NCBI RefSeq assembly: GCF_012935325.2
Contig: NZ_JABBYG020000023.1
Span: 1 to 64,000 of the forward strand
DNA from: Paenibacillus sp. PL91
GTDB lineage: Bacteria; Bacillota; Bacilli; Paenibacillales; Paenibacillaceae
Direction: 5' to 3'
Length of the DNA: 64,000 nt
The position numbers and the translations under genes were made by a program. The notes under the pieces are model-generated. The model was not told where the DNA came from. It did no database searches and saw only the letters and a program-made list of their open reading frames with translations. Below, piece after piece: positions 41,300 to 50,404 of the stretch; position 1 is the first letter of the stretch, and every line of letters begins with the position of its first letter.

Positions 41300-41430
41300 A
41301 ATGCCGACGAGGTTAGCTGTGGGGTTCGGTTGAAGGCTCCCTATGACTCCTCAGGCGCTGACAAAGCTCAGACGTCGGAATCAATTCACCCAGAGTGGTT
41401 CCCCCGTTTTCCAATAGGAAATTAGGCAGT
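41300..41430 (-). promoter_or_regulatory. c-di-AMP riboswitch (ydaO/yuaA motif)
   Basis: Read on the minus strand the region carries the conserved ydaO pieces in order: GGGGGAACCACTCTGGGTGAA, a variable stem part with CAGCGCCTGAGG, then CCGAACCCCACAGCTAACCT, CGT and GGCAT. These match the ydaO/yuaA consensus (GGGGGAACC, GGGUGAA, CCGAACCCGACAGCUAACCUCGU). The aptamer ends about ten bases before the ribosome binding site of the NlpC/P60 gene. In known cases c-di-AMP binding turns expression off. The exact 5' boundary is approximate. Confidence 0.9.
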
Positions 41431-41768
41431 TTTTTATTGCTCTTGAGAATTATTCGATTATTTTCATTGATCTCCTGCCTTTCCTGACTATTTCTAATAA
41501 TTCTCATGTAACCTTTTGACTATTTGCTTCGTTTAACCGTTTTTTGTGTAAAATAAACACTCATTAGTAGTTCTTTCTAACTAAATGCAATGACTCAATT
41601 TCATTAATTATGTGGATCAGGCGTAAAATATACCGATTTGTCCCCTTGGCATCCTGTCTTAAAGACTATTCAATCATGCGGATAATGGCGGTATTATAGC
41701 ATTTTGCGGAGAAAGATTAAAAAACTCTCATGCGAAGAATTTCGAGTGAAAACTTCAGTTTGCGGCAT

Positions 41769-41815
41769 GAAAAAGGAGCTGTCCCTCAAGATATATCATC
41801 TTGAAAGACAACTCC
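41769..41815 (-). terminator. Terminator, minus strand
   Basis: An imperfect 18-bp stem (GGAGxTGTC..TCAAGAT with ATCTTGA..GACAxCTCC) is followed on the minus strand by TTTTTC. It closes the gene at 41836-42420. Between it and the riboswitch (41431-41768) I see no gene; the promoter of the riboswitch transcript must lie there. Confidence 0.85.
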
Positions 41816-41835
41816 ATCTACATGTAGACAAGCTA

Positions 41836-42420
41836 TTATTTCGCAGTAATGATTTTTTCAGAGATAAGCTGCGCGCCTTCGTTCTTCTGCTCCATCCAGA
41901 ACCGGAGCTTGTATTTGCCTGAAAGCTTAAAGTCATAGGAGACCAGCTTTGAGCTGAACCAGAAGGTATCTTTTTCGACGAATTCCTTGAAATCATCATC
42001 CGATTGGCTGCGGCCGTCAATGGTCGTTTCTTTATCATTAGGATCAACAATGGTGACCTTGAATTCAGAGATAGCAACATTCAAATTATCGATTTGCGCT
42101 TGCACCAGAAACTTCTGAACAGTACCTTTATCGACTTGCCCAAACATCGTTCGTTTCTCATTCATCAAAAACATATGAACATTCGGCTTCTGAATGACAA
42201 GCTTCTTCTCGCTCCCCTTCCACTGCGTGAAGGCCTGCAAGGAATCGCTCAAGGAACGGATATTGATATAAACCTTATCATCGACTAATAAACCATCTTC
42301 AATGGATTGCTTATTATTAAAAAGCAGCGTTACTTTTTGTAACATTTTGTCTGCTGCAACCAATGTACCGCCCGATAATAGCAAAACCATGGATAATAAA
42401 ATCAGTTTTTTACGCATCAT
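41836..42420 (-). CDS. Secreted protein with copper-amine-oxidase-N-like domain
   Basis: The 194-residue protein has a signal peptide (MMRKKLILLSMVLLLSGGTLVA). A central part, GLLVDDKVYINIRSLSDSL, resembles the repeat of copper_amine_oxidN1 (stalk) domains common in Paenibacillus extracellular proteins. A beta-rich C-terminal half follows. Its function is unknown. GGAGG lies 11 bases before the first of two adjacent ATG codons. It is monocistronic. Confidence 0.7.
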   Translation of the reverse strand: MMRKKLILLSMVLLLSGGTLVAADKMLQKVTLLFNNKQSIEDGLLVDDKVYINIRSLSDSLQAFTQWKGSEKKLVIQKPNVHMFLMNEKRTMFGQVDKGTVQKFLVQAQIDNLNVAISEFKVTIVDPNDKETTIDGRSQSDDDFKEFVEKDTFWFSSKLVSYDFKLSGKYKLRFWMEQKNEGAQLISEKIITAK

Positions 42421-42501
42421 TTATGTGTATCCTCCATTGTTCATTTACTTTCATGTATATATACAGAAATGCCATGATTTAGTTGCGGTCTGTCTAAAAA
42501 T

Positions 42502-42545
42502 AAAAAAAGCCTCGTATCCACAATAATTTGTGGAGCCGAAGGCTT
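42502..42545 (-). terminator. Terminator, minus strand
   Basis: AGCCT..TCCACA pairs with TGTGGA..AGGCT; seven T follow on the minus strand. It closes the M1 peptidase operon. Confidence 0.85.
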
Positions 42546-42552
42546 CTTCAGG

Positions 42553-43368
42553 TTAGGTTTGTTTCGTCTGCAGACAATCATACTGTGCGGCTATGGTCCA
42601 TACCTTCATTAATGTTTTCACGAGGTAATAACCTTGATGAAGGATGAGCGCGAACAAGCCGGCCCAAAGCATCGATAAGCTGGTGACAACGAGTCCGGCA
42701 GCTGCTCCGATCCCCCACATGATGAGTGAAATGGCGGCGAAGGAGATAAAGTTTCGGAGAGCCTTCCATAAGGAGCGGAATACGCCCTCGCCCGATGTGG
42801 CGCCGAATTGCATAGCAAGAAACAGGAGATGCAGCACCGTTCCCCACAGCAGCCACAGGCCGGCGCCAGGCAGCACGGCTCCCAGCAGCTCCGGAATGGA
42901 GCCGCTCTCCAGAAGCGCATCGAGCCCGCGCGGGAGCAGCCACCAAGCGGGGGCCAGCGATAAGACGCTTTCCATCCAGTAGAGAAGGACAACAGCCTTC
43001 CAATTTTTGCGAATGCCCTCTAGAAACCGGGTTCCTCCATCTAATCTCGTTTGATTCAGCGAGTAGAACAGACCGGCGTTAAACAAGGGCGTAAGCAGCA
43101 TTCTAATAACCATAAGGCTGCCCAGCGTCCACACGTACGGAGTGATCAGATCGGTCTTGAACAGCTGGAACTGGGCTTCGGTCAAGAAGAGCTGGGCAGC
43201 GGTGTCAGAAGGATAGGAGCTCGGATACCGCCGCAGCAGCGGCGAGACGACCGAATCAATGAAGCGATAGAGGAAAAACCCCCATAGCAGCTGATACAAA
43301 AATAATAATATAACGAGATAAAAATGTTTAACCGCGAGTTGCCAGCCTTGCTTCACATGTATCTTCAT
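42553..43368 (-). CDS. Polytopic membrane protein of unknown function
   Basis: The 271-residue protein has about six hydrophobic helices (first near residues 15-35). I do not recognise a family. It follows the M1 peptidase gene by 27 bases in the same direction, so the two are co-transcribed. It may assist or accompany the peptidase at the membrane. Confidence 0.75.
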   Translation of the reverse strand: MKIHVKQGWQLAVKHFYLVILLFLYQLLWGFFLYRFIDSVVSPLLRRYPSSYPSDTAAQLFLTEAQFQLFKTDLITPYVWTLGSLMVIRMLLTPLFNAGLFYSLNQTRLDGGTRFLEGIRKNWKAVVLLYWMESVLSLAPAWWLLPRGLDALLESGSIPELLGAVLPGAGLWLLWGTVLHLLFLAMQFGATSGEGVFRSLWKALRNFISFAAISLIMWGIGAAAGLVVTSLSMLWAGLFALILHQGYYLVKTLMKVWTIAAQYDCLQTKQT

Positions 43369-43395
43369 CGTTTATCGCTCCTTGAACGCAATTAC

Positions 43396-45411
43396 TTACC
43401 AGCTCAGCGATCCGAACAGCCCTTCGAGCAGCTTGACTGCGCCGATGCTCCACCTCGTACGCTTATCCTCCGGCAGCTCGGCCTGCATATAGTTGTTGAT
43501 GAGCTTATTGTCGAGTACGTTGCTGTGACCCGGATCGATCATCGCCCATTTAAGCGGCGCGGAATGCAGCTGTGTATATTGAATGTGAGACTCTTCGGCA
43601 CTCCATAGCTTCGTTATTTTACTGCCGTCGGTGAACTGCAAAACGACCTTTATCTCTCCGTTGCTGCCGCCGTTCTTCTTGACAAGCACAACCGACTCGT
43701 ACATATTTGCGCCATCCTGCGTAACCGGGCGAACGTGGATCGATTCGACCGAAAAATCGGCCATTTGGTCGTCGCACACATATTGGCTGAAGTAATCATG
43801 CCATTTCTCCTTCGTCACGGTCTCTACTACACGCTGGAAGTCGGCAGTGGAAGGATGCTTAAACTTATACTTTTGGAAATAGGTCCGTAAAATCTTTTGC
43901 ATCGTTCTGGAGCCAACTTGATTCTCGATGCCAACGAGCACGAGCTTCGCTCGCATATATACGTTCTCGGCATATTGCGTGTGGCTGCCGTAGGCCCAGG
44001 ATGGCTGCTTGAGCGGCGCAGGATTGGTCATGTAGCTGGCTTCCATAGGCAGATTCGCTTCCATTCCGTACGTCGTCTCCATAACCTTGTCCTCGGCGTA
44101 GGACGTAAAGCCCTCGTCGAGCCAAGCTTCCTCGAACTCATTGGAGGCGACCATGCCGTACCAATATTGGTGACCAATCTCATGCACGACCGTTCGCTCC
44201 AGATCATAGCCGGGATTTTCCTTCTCGGCTGCGAATGCGGTAATAAGCGTTGGATACTCCATGCCTCCAGCACCGTTTGCCCCTTTGGGAGGCACGACGA
44301 TCGACAGCGTGCTGTATGGGTATTCGCCATACCATTTCGCGTAGCTTGCAAGCGCGGATTTAGCGGCATGCATATAACGATCCTTAAGCTTGGCATGGCT
44401 TGGATCCAGATAGAGCTTAATCCGTACTCCAGGTATGCCTGTATCGGAGTAGGCGGTTTCCTCATAGACGAAGTCCGGGGATGCCGACCATGCAAAGTCA
44501 TGAACGTCATCGGCATAAAATTGGTAAACCTTCATTTGATCCTTGATTTCAATCGCCTTCGTCTGGAAGCCGGTTGCCGCAACCGTGTAGGCTTCGGGTA
44601 CTTTAATCCGAACGCTGTATATGCCAAAGTCGCTGTAAAATTCGGAGTTGCCATGGTATTGATGAACGTTCCAGCCTTCAGATGTTCGACCTCTCGTGCC
44701 GACAGTCTCATAAACCGAGATTTTGGGAAACCATTGCCCCGCCATTACGAAATTACCAGAGTAGCCCATTCTTGCGAATACCTCAGGCAGCTTCACCTCA
44801 TACCCCATGCGCAGCGTAACGGACTTGCCTGGAGCAATAGGCTCTGGCAGCCGAATTTTGGCTAAGGTGAAGTCGTTCGAATTGCCGTCGTCGGGCTGTA
44901 CGTATTGCAGACGAGGCAGAAGACTCTCGCCATTAAGCGTTTCTAGCGTATTCAGCTTCATAAAGCCCTGGCTGTTCGTAGTTGCTTTGTCCTGGCGCAG
45001 CTTGCCGCCGGATTCCTGCATAAATGTTGATTTGTCTGATTGGAAGGCATTCGGGTAAAGATTGAAATAGAGCTCGGACACTGTTTTTTTGCCGGGGTTG
45101 GTCCAGGTTACGGTCTGATCGCCATTCAAGCGCTTCGCATCATTTAGCAAATGAACGTTGATATGGTACTCAACGACACGTTTGCTGAGCGCTTGCGGCT
45201 TAGGTGTCATGACCGTATTCGGCTCCTGTACAAGCGGCGGCTTGGCCGAGTTTTGAGCAGGGGCAGGTGTTTGCTTGGCTTTGGCGGCGGGGGCGAAAGC
45301 ATAAGTATATTGGGATTGCCAAGCAGTCCCGAAGCCATGCTGCACAGACAAGCCGAGCAGCACAGCTGCGAGTATTACGAGTAAAATGCGTTTGAAATAG
45401 CGTGGAGTCAT
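43396..45411 (-). CDS. Extracellular M1-family metallopeptidase
   Basis: The 671-residue protein has an N-terminal membrane anchor or signal, a Pro/Ala/Lys-rich linker, and an M1 aminopeptidase domain with GAGGMEY (the GxMEN-like exopeptidase motif) and the zinc site HEIGHQYWYG with the distant Glu in EEAWLDEGF. It should trim peptides outside the cell. A frame extends to 45435, but GGGAGGG with a 9-base spacer sets ATG 45411 (MTPRYFKRILL). It is co-transcribed with the membrane protein that follows. Confidence 0.88.
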   Translation of the reverse strand: MTPRYFKRILLVILAAVLLGLSVQHGFGTAWQSQYTYAFAPAAKAKQTPAPAQNSAKPPLVQEPNTVMTPKPQALSKRVVEYHINVHLLNDAKRLNGDQTVTWTNPGKKTVSELYFNLYPNAFQSDKSTFMQESGGKLRQDKATTNSQGFMKLNTLETLNGESLLPRLQYVQPDDGNSNDFTLAKIRLPEPIAPGKSVTLRMGYEVKLPEVFARMGYSGNFVMAGQWFPKISVYETVGTRGRTSEGWNVHQYHGNSEFYSDFGIYSVRIKVPEAYTVAATGFQTKAIEIKDQMKVYQFYADDVHDFAWSASPDFVYEETAYSDTGIPGVRIKLYLDPSHAKLKDRYMHAAKSALASYAKWYGEYPYSTLSIVVPPKGANGAGGMEYPTLITAFAAEKENPGYDLERTVVHEIGHQYWYGMVASNEFEEAWLDEGFTSYAEDKVMETTYGMEANLPMEASYMTNPAPLKQPSWAYGSHTQYAENVYMRAKLVLVGIENQVGSRTMQKILRTYFQKYKFKHPSTADFQRVVETVTKEKWHDYFSQYVCDDQMADFSVESIHVRPVTQDGANMYESVVLVKKNGGSNGEIKVVLQFTDGSKITKLWSAEESHIQYTQLHSAPLKWAMIDPGHSNVLDNKLINNYMQAELPEDKRTRWSIGAVKLLEGLFGSLSW

Positions 45412-45517
45412 TGAACGTTTCCCTCCCGTTGACAAGCATCTACAGCATGTATATGTTTGCTTTTCAAGGATTATTAGCTAAAATGGAATTATTGTATTGG
45501 GGAAGGTGTGAATACGC

Positions 45518-46042
45518 ATGACGGAAGAACAAGGGCAACCGGCCGAGCCGGAAAAGAAGGAAAAGAAATCACTGTCGCTCAACGTAGTGAGCAGCAAAAA
45601 ACATAAAGGCTTTGGAGCAGGAACGATCGATTTGAGCGCTGTAGCTTGTGTAATCATTGATGATGGCGTCGCTTATATCGATGTTGGCGCAATGCATGCG
45701 AAGAGCAAGGTCGAGCGCGGCATTAAGTTTACGCCGAATAAAGAGGATACGCCGAATGGCCGCCAATGCTGGATCGTATGGGTTGCGGTCGACCGCAATG
45801 AGGAAGGGTCCTACTATGCAGGCGCGACGGCATGCGAGATGCTGATCGATTCCGAGGCTCGCCGTGGATGGAAGATTCTTCCTGACCACGTGAACAAGCT
45901 GGATCAAGCGCTCAAACGGCGCTACAATTTGGGCGAGCTAGGCGATGTGGAGAAAGCGGCGCTTCGCAAGCTGCTTGAGGAGCATAACCTAGAGTGGTGG
46001 GATCGTTCACCGGAAGAGCTTAAGCAAGCGTTGAACGCGTAA
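45518..46042 (+). CDS. ywhD: YwhD family protein
   Basis: The 174-residue protein matches Bacillus subtilis YwhD, with VERGIKFTPNKED and NGRQCWIVWVAVDRN strongly conserved. The function is not known. In Bacillus subtilis ywhD lies next to pbpG, speE and speB; here those genes are about 10 kb away. GGAAGGTG lies about 10 bases before the ATG. A terminator follows. Confidence 0.9.
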   Translation: MTEEQGQPAEPEKKEKKSLSLNVVSSKKHKGFGAGTIDLSAVACVIIDDGVAYIDVGAMHAKSKVERGIKFTPNKEDTPNGRQCWIVWVAVDRNEEGSYYAGATACEMLIDSEARRGWKILPDHVNKLDQALKRRYNLGELGDVEKAALRKLLEEHNLEWWDRSPEELKQALNA

Positions 46043-46093
46043 CAGCAGGCTTAGCCCGCGCATGGCAGGAGCATAACGTCAATAAAGGATGAG

Positions 46094-46138
46094 AACCTCA
46101 TCGTTCGTAGAGCCACTCTTGCGAATGATGAGGTTTTC
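46094..46138 (+). terminator. Terminator after ywhD
   Basis: AACCTCATC.TTCG pairs with CGAA.GATGAGGTT, followed by TTTTCC. Confidence 0.82.
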
Positions 46139-46244
46139 CGCGTTGTAAGAGGCTCGCCGGAAACACTTAAAAAGTTTTTTGGCTGCATGTGCAGGGTATG
46201 AAGGGCGAGCTGACGTCTATAAGATTGGGAAGGAGGGGAGCGAC

Positions 46245-46802
46245 ATTCAAGACGAGGATTGGATCAGAACGGTACAAAAGGGCGGGCCCGAGCATTATGG
46301 CCCTTTCGTGCAGGCATATGGTCCGTATATATATAGAACAGTCTTCGCCGTACTTCATTCTCCGCATGATGCGGAGGATATAACGCAGGAAGTGCTGCTG
46401 CAAATTTATCGCTCCCTTCCGAATTGCCGATTGGACGGGCTCAAGACCTGGATTACCCGTATTGCCGTTAATCGAGCGATCGATTTCAAACGAAGCAAAG
46501 CCCGCAGACCGGAAGAGCTGATTGATAGCGAGGAAATGTCGGACAAGCTGCAAGAGGATGCCGCGTCGATGCCGGCTGCCGAGCAGCTCGCAATTGAGCA
46601 GGAGGATAGGCAGCACGTTCGCGAACGCGTTGGAGAAATGCCGGATAATTATCGTGAGGTCGTAACCGCTTATTATATGGAAGACAAATCCTATGAACAA
46701 ATTGCGGCTGAGACTGGATTGGAACTCAAAAGCGTAGAGTCAAGGCTATACCGAGCAAGAAGCTGGATGAGGCGCCATTGGCGGAAGGAGGATTTCGAAT
46801 GA
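46245..46802 (+). CDS. ECF-type RNA polymerase sigma factor
   Basis: The protein has sigma region 2 (FVQAYGPYIYRTVF, DAEDITQEVLLQIYRSL, TWITRIAVNRAIDFKR) and region 4 (MPDNYREVVTAYYMEDKSYEQIA, SVESRLYRARSWMR). The anti-sigma gene overlaps its stop (ATGA). The start is unusual. The frame opens with a TTG at 46179 that has no ribosome binding site. AGGAGGG at 46231-46237 is ideally spaced (7 bases) from an ATT codon at 46245, which would give MQDEDWIRTVQKGG, a normal sigma N-terminus of a 185-residue protein. ATT starts are rare. GGAAAC at 46159 resembles an ECF -35. Confidence 0.88.
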   Translation: MQDEDWIRTVQKGGPEHYGPFVQAYGPYIYRTVFAVLHSPHDAEDITQEVLLQIYRSLPNCRLDGLKTWITRIAVNRAIDFKRSKARRPEELIDSEEMSDKLQEDAASMPAAEQLAIEQEDRQHVRERVGEMPDNYREVVTAYYMEDKSYEQIAAETGLELKSVESRLYRARSWMRRHWRKEDFE

Positions 46803-47359
46803 GGAATGAGCACATATCGCCGGATCAAATGTTTTGCTACGTAAACGACGCCCTAAATGAGGTTGAGCGTATGCAGGCGGAGCTGCATCTGACTGCTTGC
46901 GATTCTTGCTTGCAGCTATTTATAGCTATCATGGAATCAACCGAGAATGAAGCATTCCTTCCCTCGCCGGATATGGAGCTAATGGAGGAGCGTGTCGTGG
47001 CGCAGTTAGTAAGCGAGCAGGTTCTTCATAGTGAAAATGCTGAACAACCGCTTAAGACCAGCGAGGTGAAGCAGAAGCCTCGCCGTCTCCGCCAATGGCT
47101 GCAGCATCCGGCGACGCATTATACGATTGCCGCCTCGATAACGCTGCTGCTGCTCGCCAGTGGAACCTTTGCCTCCTTCTCTCAGAAGCTGGCGCAGCTG
47201 GACGTGAATTTGAATGTCAATATAAATGTGAATGTTCAGCCAACAGAGCCGCCTATGCAGCCGGAATCGACAACCAAGCAATCGGAATCATGGTCGGACA
47301 AAATGGTCAACCAGACCGGATCATGGCTGGATGGGCTGCAAGCGACACGTTATAAATAA
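46799..47359 (+). CDS. Membrane-bound anti-sigma factor with zinc-finger-like motif
   Basis: The 186-residue protein has an N-terminal anti-sigma domain with HLTACDSC, the HxxxCxxC zinc-binding (ZAS) motif, a single membrane helix (about residues 103-121), and an outer Asn/Val and Pro/Glu-rich tail. It should hold the co-encoded ECF sigma factor at the membrane until a signal releases it. AAGGAGG lies seven bases before the ATG. The stop overlaps no gene, but the next frame begins immediately after. Confidence 0.87.
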   Translation: MRNEHISPDQMFCYVNDALNEVERMQAELHLTACDSCLQLFIAIMESTENEAFLPSPDMELMEERVVAQLVSEQVLHSENAEQPLKTSEVKQKPRRLRQWLQHPATHYTIAASITLLLLASGTFASFSQKLAQLDVNLNVNINVNVQPTEPPMQPESTTKQSESWSDKMVNQTGSWLDGLQATRYK

Positions 47360-47386
47360 ATGGACAAGGAAAGGACTGAAACAGCA

Positions 47387-48559
47387 ATGAGCAAAAGCCC
47401 TTTAGCGGCGTTTTTACTTTCGTTTATACCAGGCGTAGGGCATGGCTATATTGGCCGCCCGGTACGCGCCGTCTTGTATGGAGGAGCTTTCTTTGGCCCA
47501 TTAGGATTGCTTCTTCTATTAGCCATTACCAATTCGGGCATCGATGATGGGTTTGGTTTTTTCCTGCTCTTTGTCGCTATACTTAGCGGGTTTATTAACA
47601 TGGTCGATATGCTCTTCACCCTTTTACTAGGAAAAGGACCTCTGGGGGGACAACCGAACCACCATCATCCCTATGATCCTTATGCCGAGCATAGTGCTGG
47701 TTATGTGCCGTTAAATCTGGAGTATCAGCGTGAGAAGACGCGTACGATTATGCTATCCTTTATTCCGGGCCTTGGGCATATGAGTATCGGTCTCATGCAG
47801 CGCGGCATTACGTTTATGATCTCGTTCATTGGCTGGTTTGCGATTATCGTCTTCTTGAGCATGATCACGCATAGAGCTGAGCTGCTGGTCTTCTTGCTGG
47901 CGCTGCCCGTTATATGGGTATACAGCATGTTTGATGCGATCGGCAAGCTGCATGCCAAGCAGCGCGGGGAAATTCTCCTTGACCGTGCCATATTCGAGGA
48001 CATGGAGTCATATATCGCCTCCGGACGCAAGAGCAAGGTGCTGGCCATTGCCTTATCGATTTTTCCGGGAGCGGGGCATCTCTATTTGGGCTTGCAGAAG
48101 CGGGGGCTTCAGCTCATGGGCGGCTTCCTCTTGACCATCTATATTATGGACAATATGCGCTTGTCGCTGTTCTTCTTCCTCCTTCCGCTGTTCTGGTGCT
48201 TCGCATTTTTTGATGCGCTGCAGCAGACGTCACGCTACGAACGCCAGACGCTTGTCGATGAGCCTGTGCTGACGCAGCTGGTGCCCTATCAGCGCTGGTT
48301 CGGCATCGCACTGCTGGGCTTTGGCGTTTACTATTTGCTGGATCAAGTCGCACTAGAGGCAACTTATCGCATTTCGGCAAAAATGTATGCGCAATACAAG
48401 CAGCTCAAGTATATGGTTCCAACGGTTGCAGTAGCGTTCATCATGATTATTATTGGCCAGCGTCTAGCCTTTGGCAGAAACAAAATGACGCATTTAGGAA
48501 AAGGCGCTCCGCCTGCGATCCCTACATCGCTTAGCAAGCGAGAGGAGGAGTCGCGGTGA
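47387..48559 (+). CDS. Membrane protein with three repeated SFIPGxGHxYIG-type units
   Basis: The 390-residue protein contains three copies of a unit that begins SFIPGVGHGYIG, SFIPGLGHMSIG or SIFPGAGHLYLG, each followed by xRG and a hydrophobic hairpin, as in TM2-type proteins. More helices follow near the C-terminus. ATG 47360 abuts the anti-sigma stop without a ribosome binding site; AAGGAAAGGA fits ATG 47387 at 11 bases. It is part of the sigma operon and probably one of its targets. Confidence 0.78.
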   Translation: MSKSPLAAFLLSFIPGVGHGYIGRPVRAVLYGGAFFGPLGLLLLLAITNSGIDDGFGFFLLFVAILSGFINMVDMLFTLLLGKGPLGGQPNHHHPYDPYAEHSAGYVPLNLEYQREKTRTIMLSFIPGLGHMSIGLMQRGITFMISFIGWFAIIVFLSMITHRAELLVFLLALPVIWVYSMFDAIGKLHAKQRGEILLDRAIFEDMESYIASGRKSKVLAIALSIFPGAGHLYLGLQKRGLQLMGGFLLTIYIMDNMRLSLFFFLLPLFWCFAFFDALQQTSRYERQTLVDEPVLTQLVPYQRWFGIALLGFGVYYLLDQVALEATYRISAKMYAQYKQLKYMVPTVAVAFIMIIIGQRLAFGRNKMTHLGKGAPPAIPTSLSKREEESR

Positions 48560-49239
48560 GTACGGCGAACCTATCTAATCCGGCAGTTCAAGCACAAGGC
48601 GGCATACGCACTTGGCGCGTCGGCTCGCTGTCGATGGGCGTGACGCTGATGCTCATGGGTACGGCGCTGGCTGTATCCCTCTGGCAGGATATCGAAGCCT
48701 ATGACGTGCTCATGTGGGTAGCGCCGGTTGTTTTTATAATGCTGGGCGCAGAGTTGCTGCTCTATCTGAAGTTTTCCAGCAGCGAGCGGGCAATCGTGCG
48801 TTATGACTGGATAAGTGTCTTTTTTGTCGGGGTGATCGGAACGGCAAGCCTCGGACTCTCTCTGCTTATGTCGACCGGTTTGTTCGATGAGCTTCAGCGC
48901 GGGCTGCAAATGACGCAGCGTTCGGCGTTTGTTGACGCCAAAGCGGTGAAGGTGCCTGCGGAGGTCGACAAAATCGTCATCCATTCGTTAAGCAGCGTAG
49001 AATATGGAGAAAGTGATGCACGCGAGCTGAAGCTTTTTGGGCAGGTAAAGTACTGGTCCGCCGAGAAGCTGGAGAGTTTGGATCATAAAATGATGCAAAC
49101 CAATATCGTCGGCAAAACGATGTATGTGATGATTGGGGCGGTTGAACATCGGGATGGCAGGTTAGTCTCCGACACCGTTAACGAGGAGCTCACGCTAACT
49201 GTGCCGAAAGGCGTCGAGGTCGTGCAGCGTGGACGGTGA
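48556..49239 (+). CDS. Membrane protein, last gene of the sigma operon
   Basis: The 227-residue protein has three or four N-terminal membrane helices (about residues 22-110) and a soluble beta-rich C-terminal part (VDKIVIHSLSSVEYG, ELTLTVPKGVEVV), reminiscent of LiaF/DUF4097-type stress proteins but not clearly one. The start is GTG in a GTGA overlap with the previous stop, with GAGGAGGAG six bases upstream. It completes a four-gene operon of sigma factor, anti-sigma and two membrane proteins. Confidence 0.75.
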   Translation: MSTANLSNPAVQAQGGIRTWRVGSLSMGVTLMLMGTALAVSLWQDIEAYDVLMWVAPVVFIMLGAELLLYLKFSSSERAIVRYDWISVFFVGVIGTASLGLSLLMSTGLFDELQRGLQMTQRSAFVDAKAVKVPAEVDKIVIHSLSSVEYGESDARELKLFGQVKYWSAEKLESLDHKMMQTNIVGKTMYVMIGAVEHRDGRLVSDTVNEELTLTVPKGVEVVQRGR

Positions 49240-49250
49240 TCCGCATAAAT

Positions 49251-49298
49251 AACGAGCAGTCTGATTCGAGAATATCTCGTCTTAGACGGCTCGTTTTG
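49251..49298 (+). terminator. Terminator of the ECF sigma operon
   Basis: AACGAGC pairs with GCTCGTT, with GTCT/AGAC and CGAGA/TCTCG helices inside, then TTTTGATTT. Confidence 0.8.
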
Positions 49299-49308
49299 AT
49301 TTAGGGGC

Positions 49309-50316
49309 TCATCTGCCCAGGCTATCCATGACCTGCGCAACAGGAGCGAGAATACGATAGGAGCCGCGAAGAGGAACGTAGCCAAGCTTGCGATTGATGT
49401 GAAGGATTGGTTCGTTGAGCGAATCATTGTCCGTTCGAATATACGAGGCGCGCTTTAGCTGTGCTAGCTCTATCGCTTTTATTTTTAGGGCAAGCGCTAT
49501 CTTCTTGCCGCGATAGGCTCTGCTCACGCCGGTATATTCATGATACATGCCGTTCGTACTGGCATTGTGCAAAACGTTCGTAATGCCGACGAAGGTATCG
49601 CCATCAGCAGCGATGATGACTCGCTCAGGCGCATAGCCGTCCACCATCAAATACCATTTGCGCCACTCCCCAAATTCCGGCACAGCACCCATAAAGCCAG
49701 GGATATCCACTAGCGTTTCCTTGTACAGCTCATACAGCTTGTGCTCGCTTTCCTCGCCAGGCTCATCGGCTAAAGTCAGAAAGCGCAGTCCTGCAGGTTC
49801 AGGCATGGCAGGAATATCGGCTAAAGGCTTTCCTTCATCGCAATCCAGCTGCAGAAGCGATTGAAACGCGTGGCGCTCGATAACAAAGGCACGCCGATTC
49901 GCAAAGCGGAGCGCAGCCTCGTTGTCGTCCCAGACTTCCGTTATAAGCGCGGTTGCGCCGATTTTCAGCGCCCAATACCCGATATGCTGAAGCAGCAGCT
50001 GCCCTATTCCGCGATTGCGGTACGCCTCATCCACCACAAGTGTGTTGCACAAATAGCCCGGCTCTGTCCATGGTGCTCGCCATGACCAGGCATAGCCCAC
50101 CATTTCTCCTGTCTCCGTTACCGCAACCTGACGCTCCCGATCGTATCCGGCGAGGAGCCCGTTCTCATCCATCCAGGTGTGCCCGACCTCATAAAGCTTC
50201 TGATCTGCCTCAAGCAGATTAGCTGCTGTTGTCGGTTCCGACCATACTTGATTCAACAATTCCGCAAGCCGCTCATAATCATTCGGCAGCTGCAGAGGAC
50301 GAAGCTTAATGGACAT
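49309..50316 (-). CDS. Tandem GNAT acetyltransferase
   Basis: The 335-residue protein has two GNAT domains. The first has NTLVVDEAYRNRGIGQLLLQ (acetyl-CoA loop RNRGIG). The second has EYTGVSRAYRGKKIALALK and ends with INRKLGYVPLRG. The layout resembles mycothiol synthase-like double GNATs, but the substrate is unknown. GAGG lies about 10 bases before the ATG. It is monocistronic. Confidence 0.85.
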   Translation of the reverse strand: MSIKLRPLQLPNDYERLAELLNQVWSEPTTAANLLEADQKLYEVGHTWMDENGLLAGYDRERQVAVTETGEMVGYAWSWRAPWTEPGYLCNTLVVDEAYRNRGIGQLLLQHIGYWALKIGATALITEVWDDNEAALRFANRRAFVIERHAFQSLLQLDCDEGKPLADIPAMPEPAGLRFLTLADEPGEESEHKLYELYKETLVDIPGFMGAVPEFGEWRKWYLMVDGYAPERVIIAADGDTFVGITNVLHNASTNGMYHEYTGVSRAYRGKKIALALKIKAIELAQLKRASYIRTDNDSLNEPILHINRKLGYVPLRGSYRILAPVAQVMDSLGR

Positions 50317-50404
50317 GCTGGTTGCCTCGCTTTCATTTGAACAATCTTATAACATGATTATCCCACGGTGCGCTCAAGCGTCGAAAGGGAGAGTTTGGTT
50401 ATAA

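Noticed and set aside
43897..44865. 322-codon plus-strand frame opposite the M1 peptidase gene
   Set aside because: Reverse-strand shadow; the minus strand carries clear peptidase motifs over the same bases.
46198..46383. ATG-initiated frame at the start of the ECF sigma gene
   Set aside because: It is out of frame with the sigma factor and its translation is Arg/Gly-rich without motif; it ends within the sigma gene.
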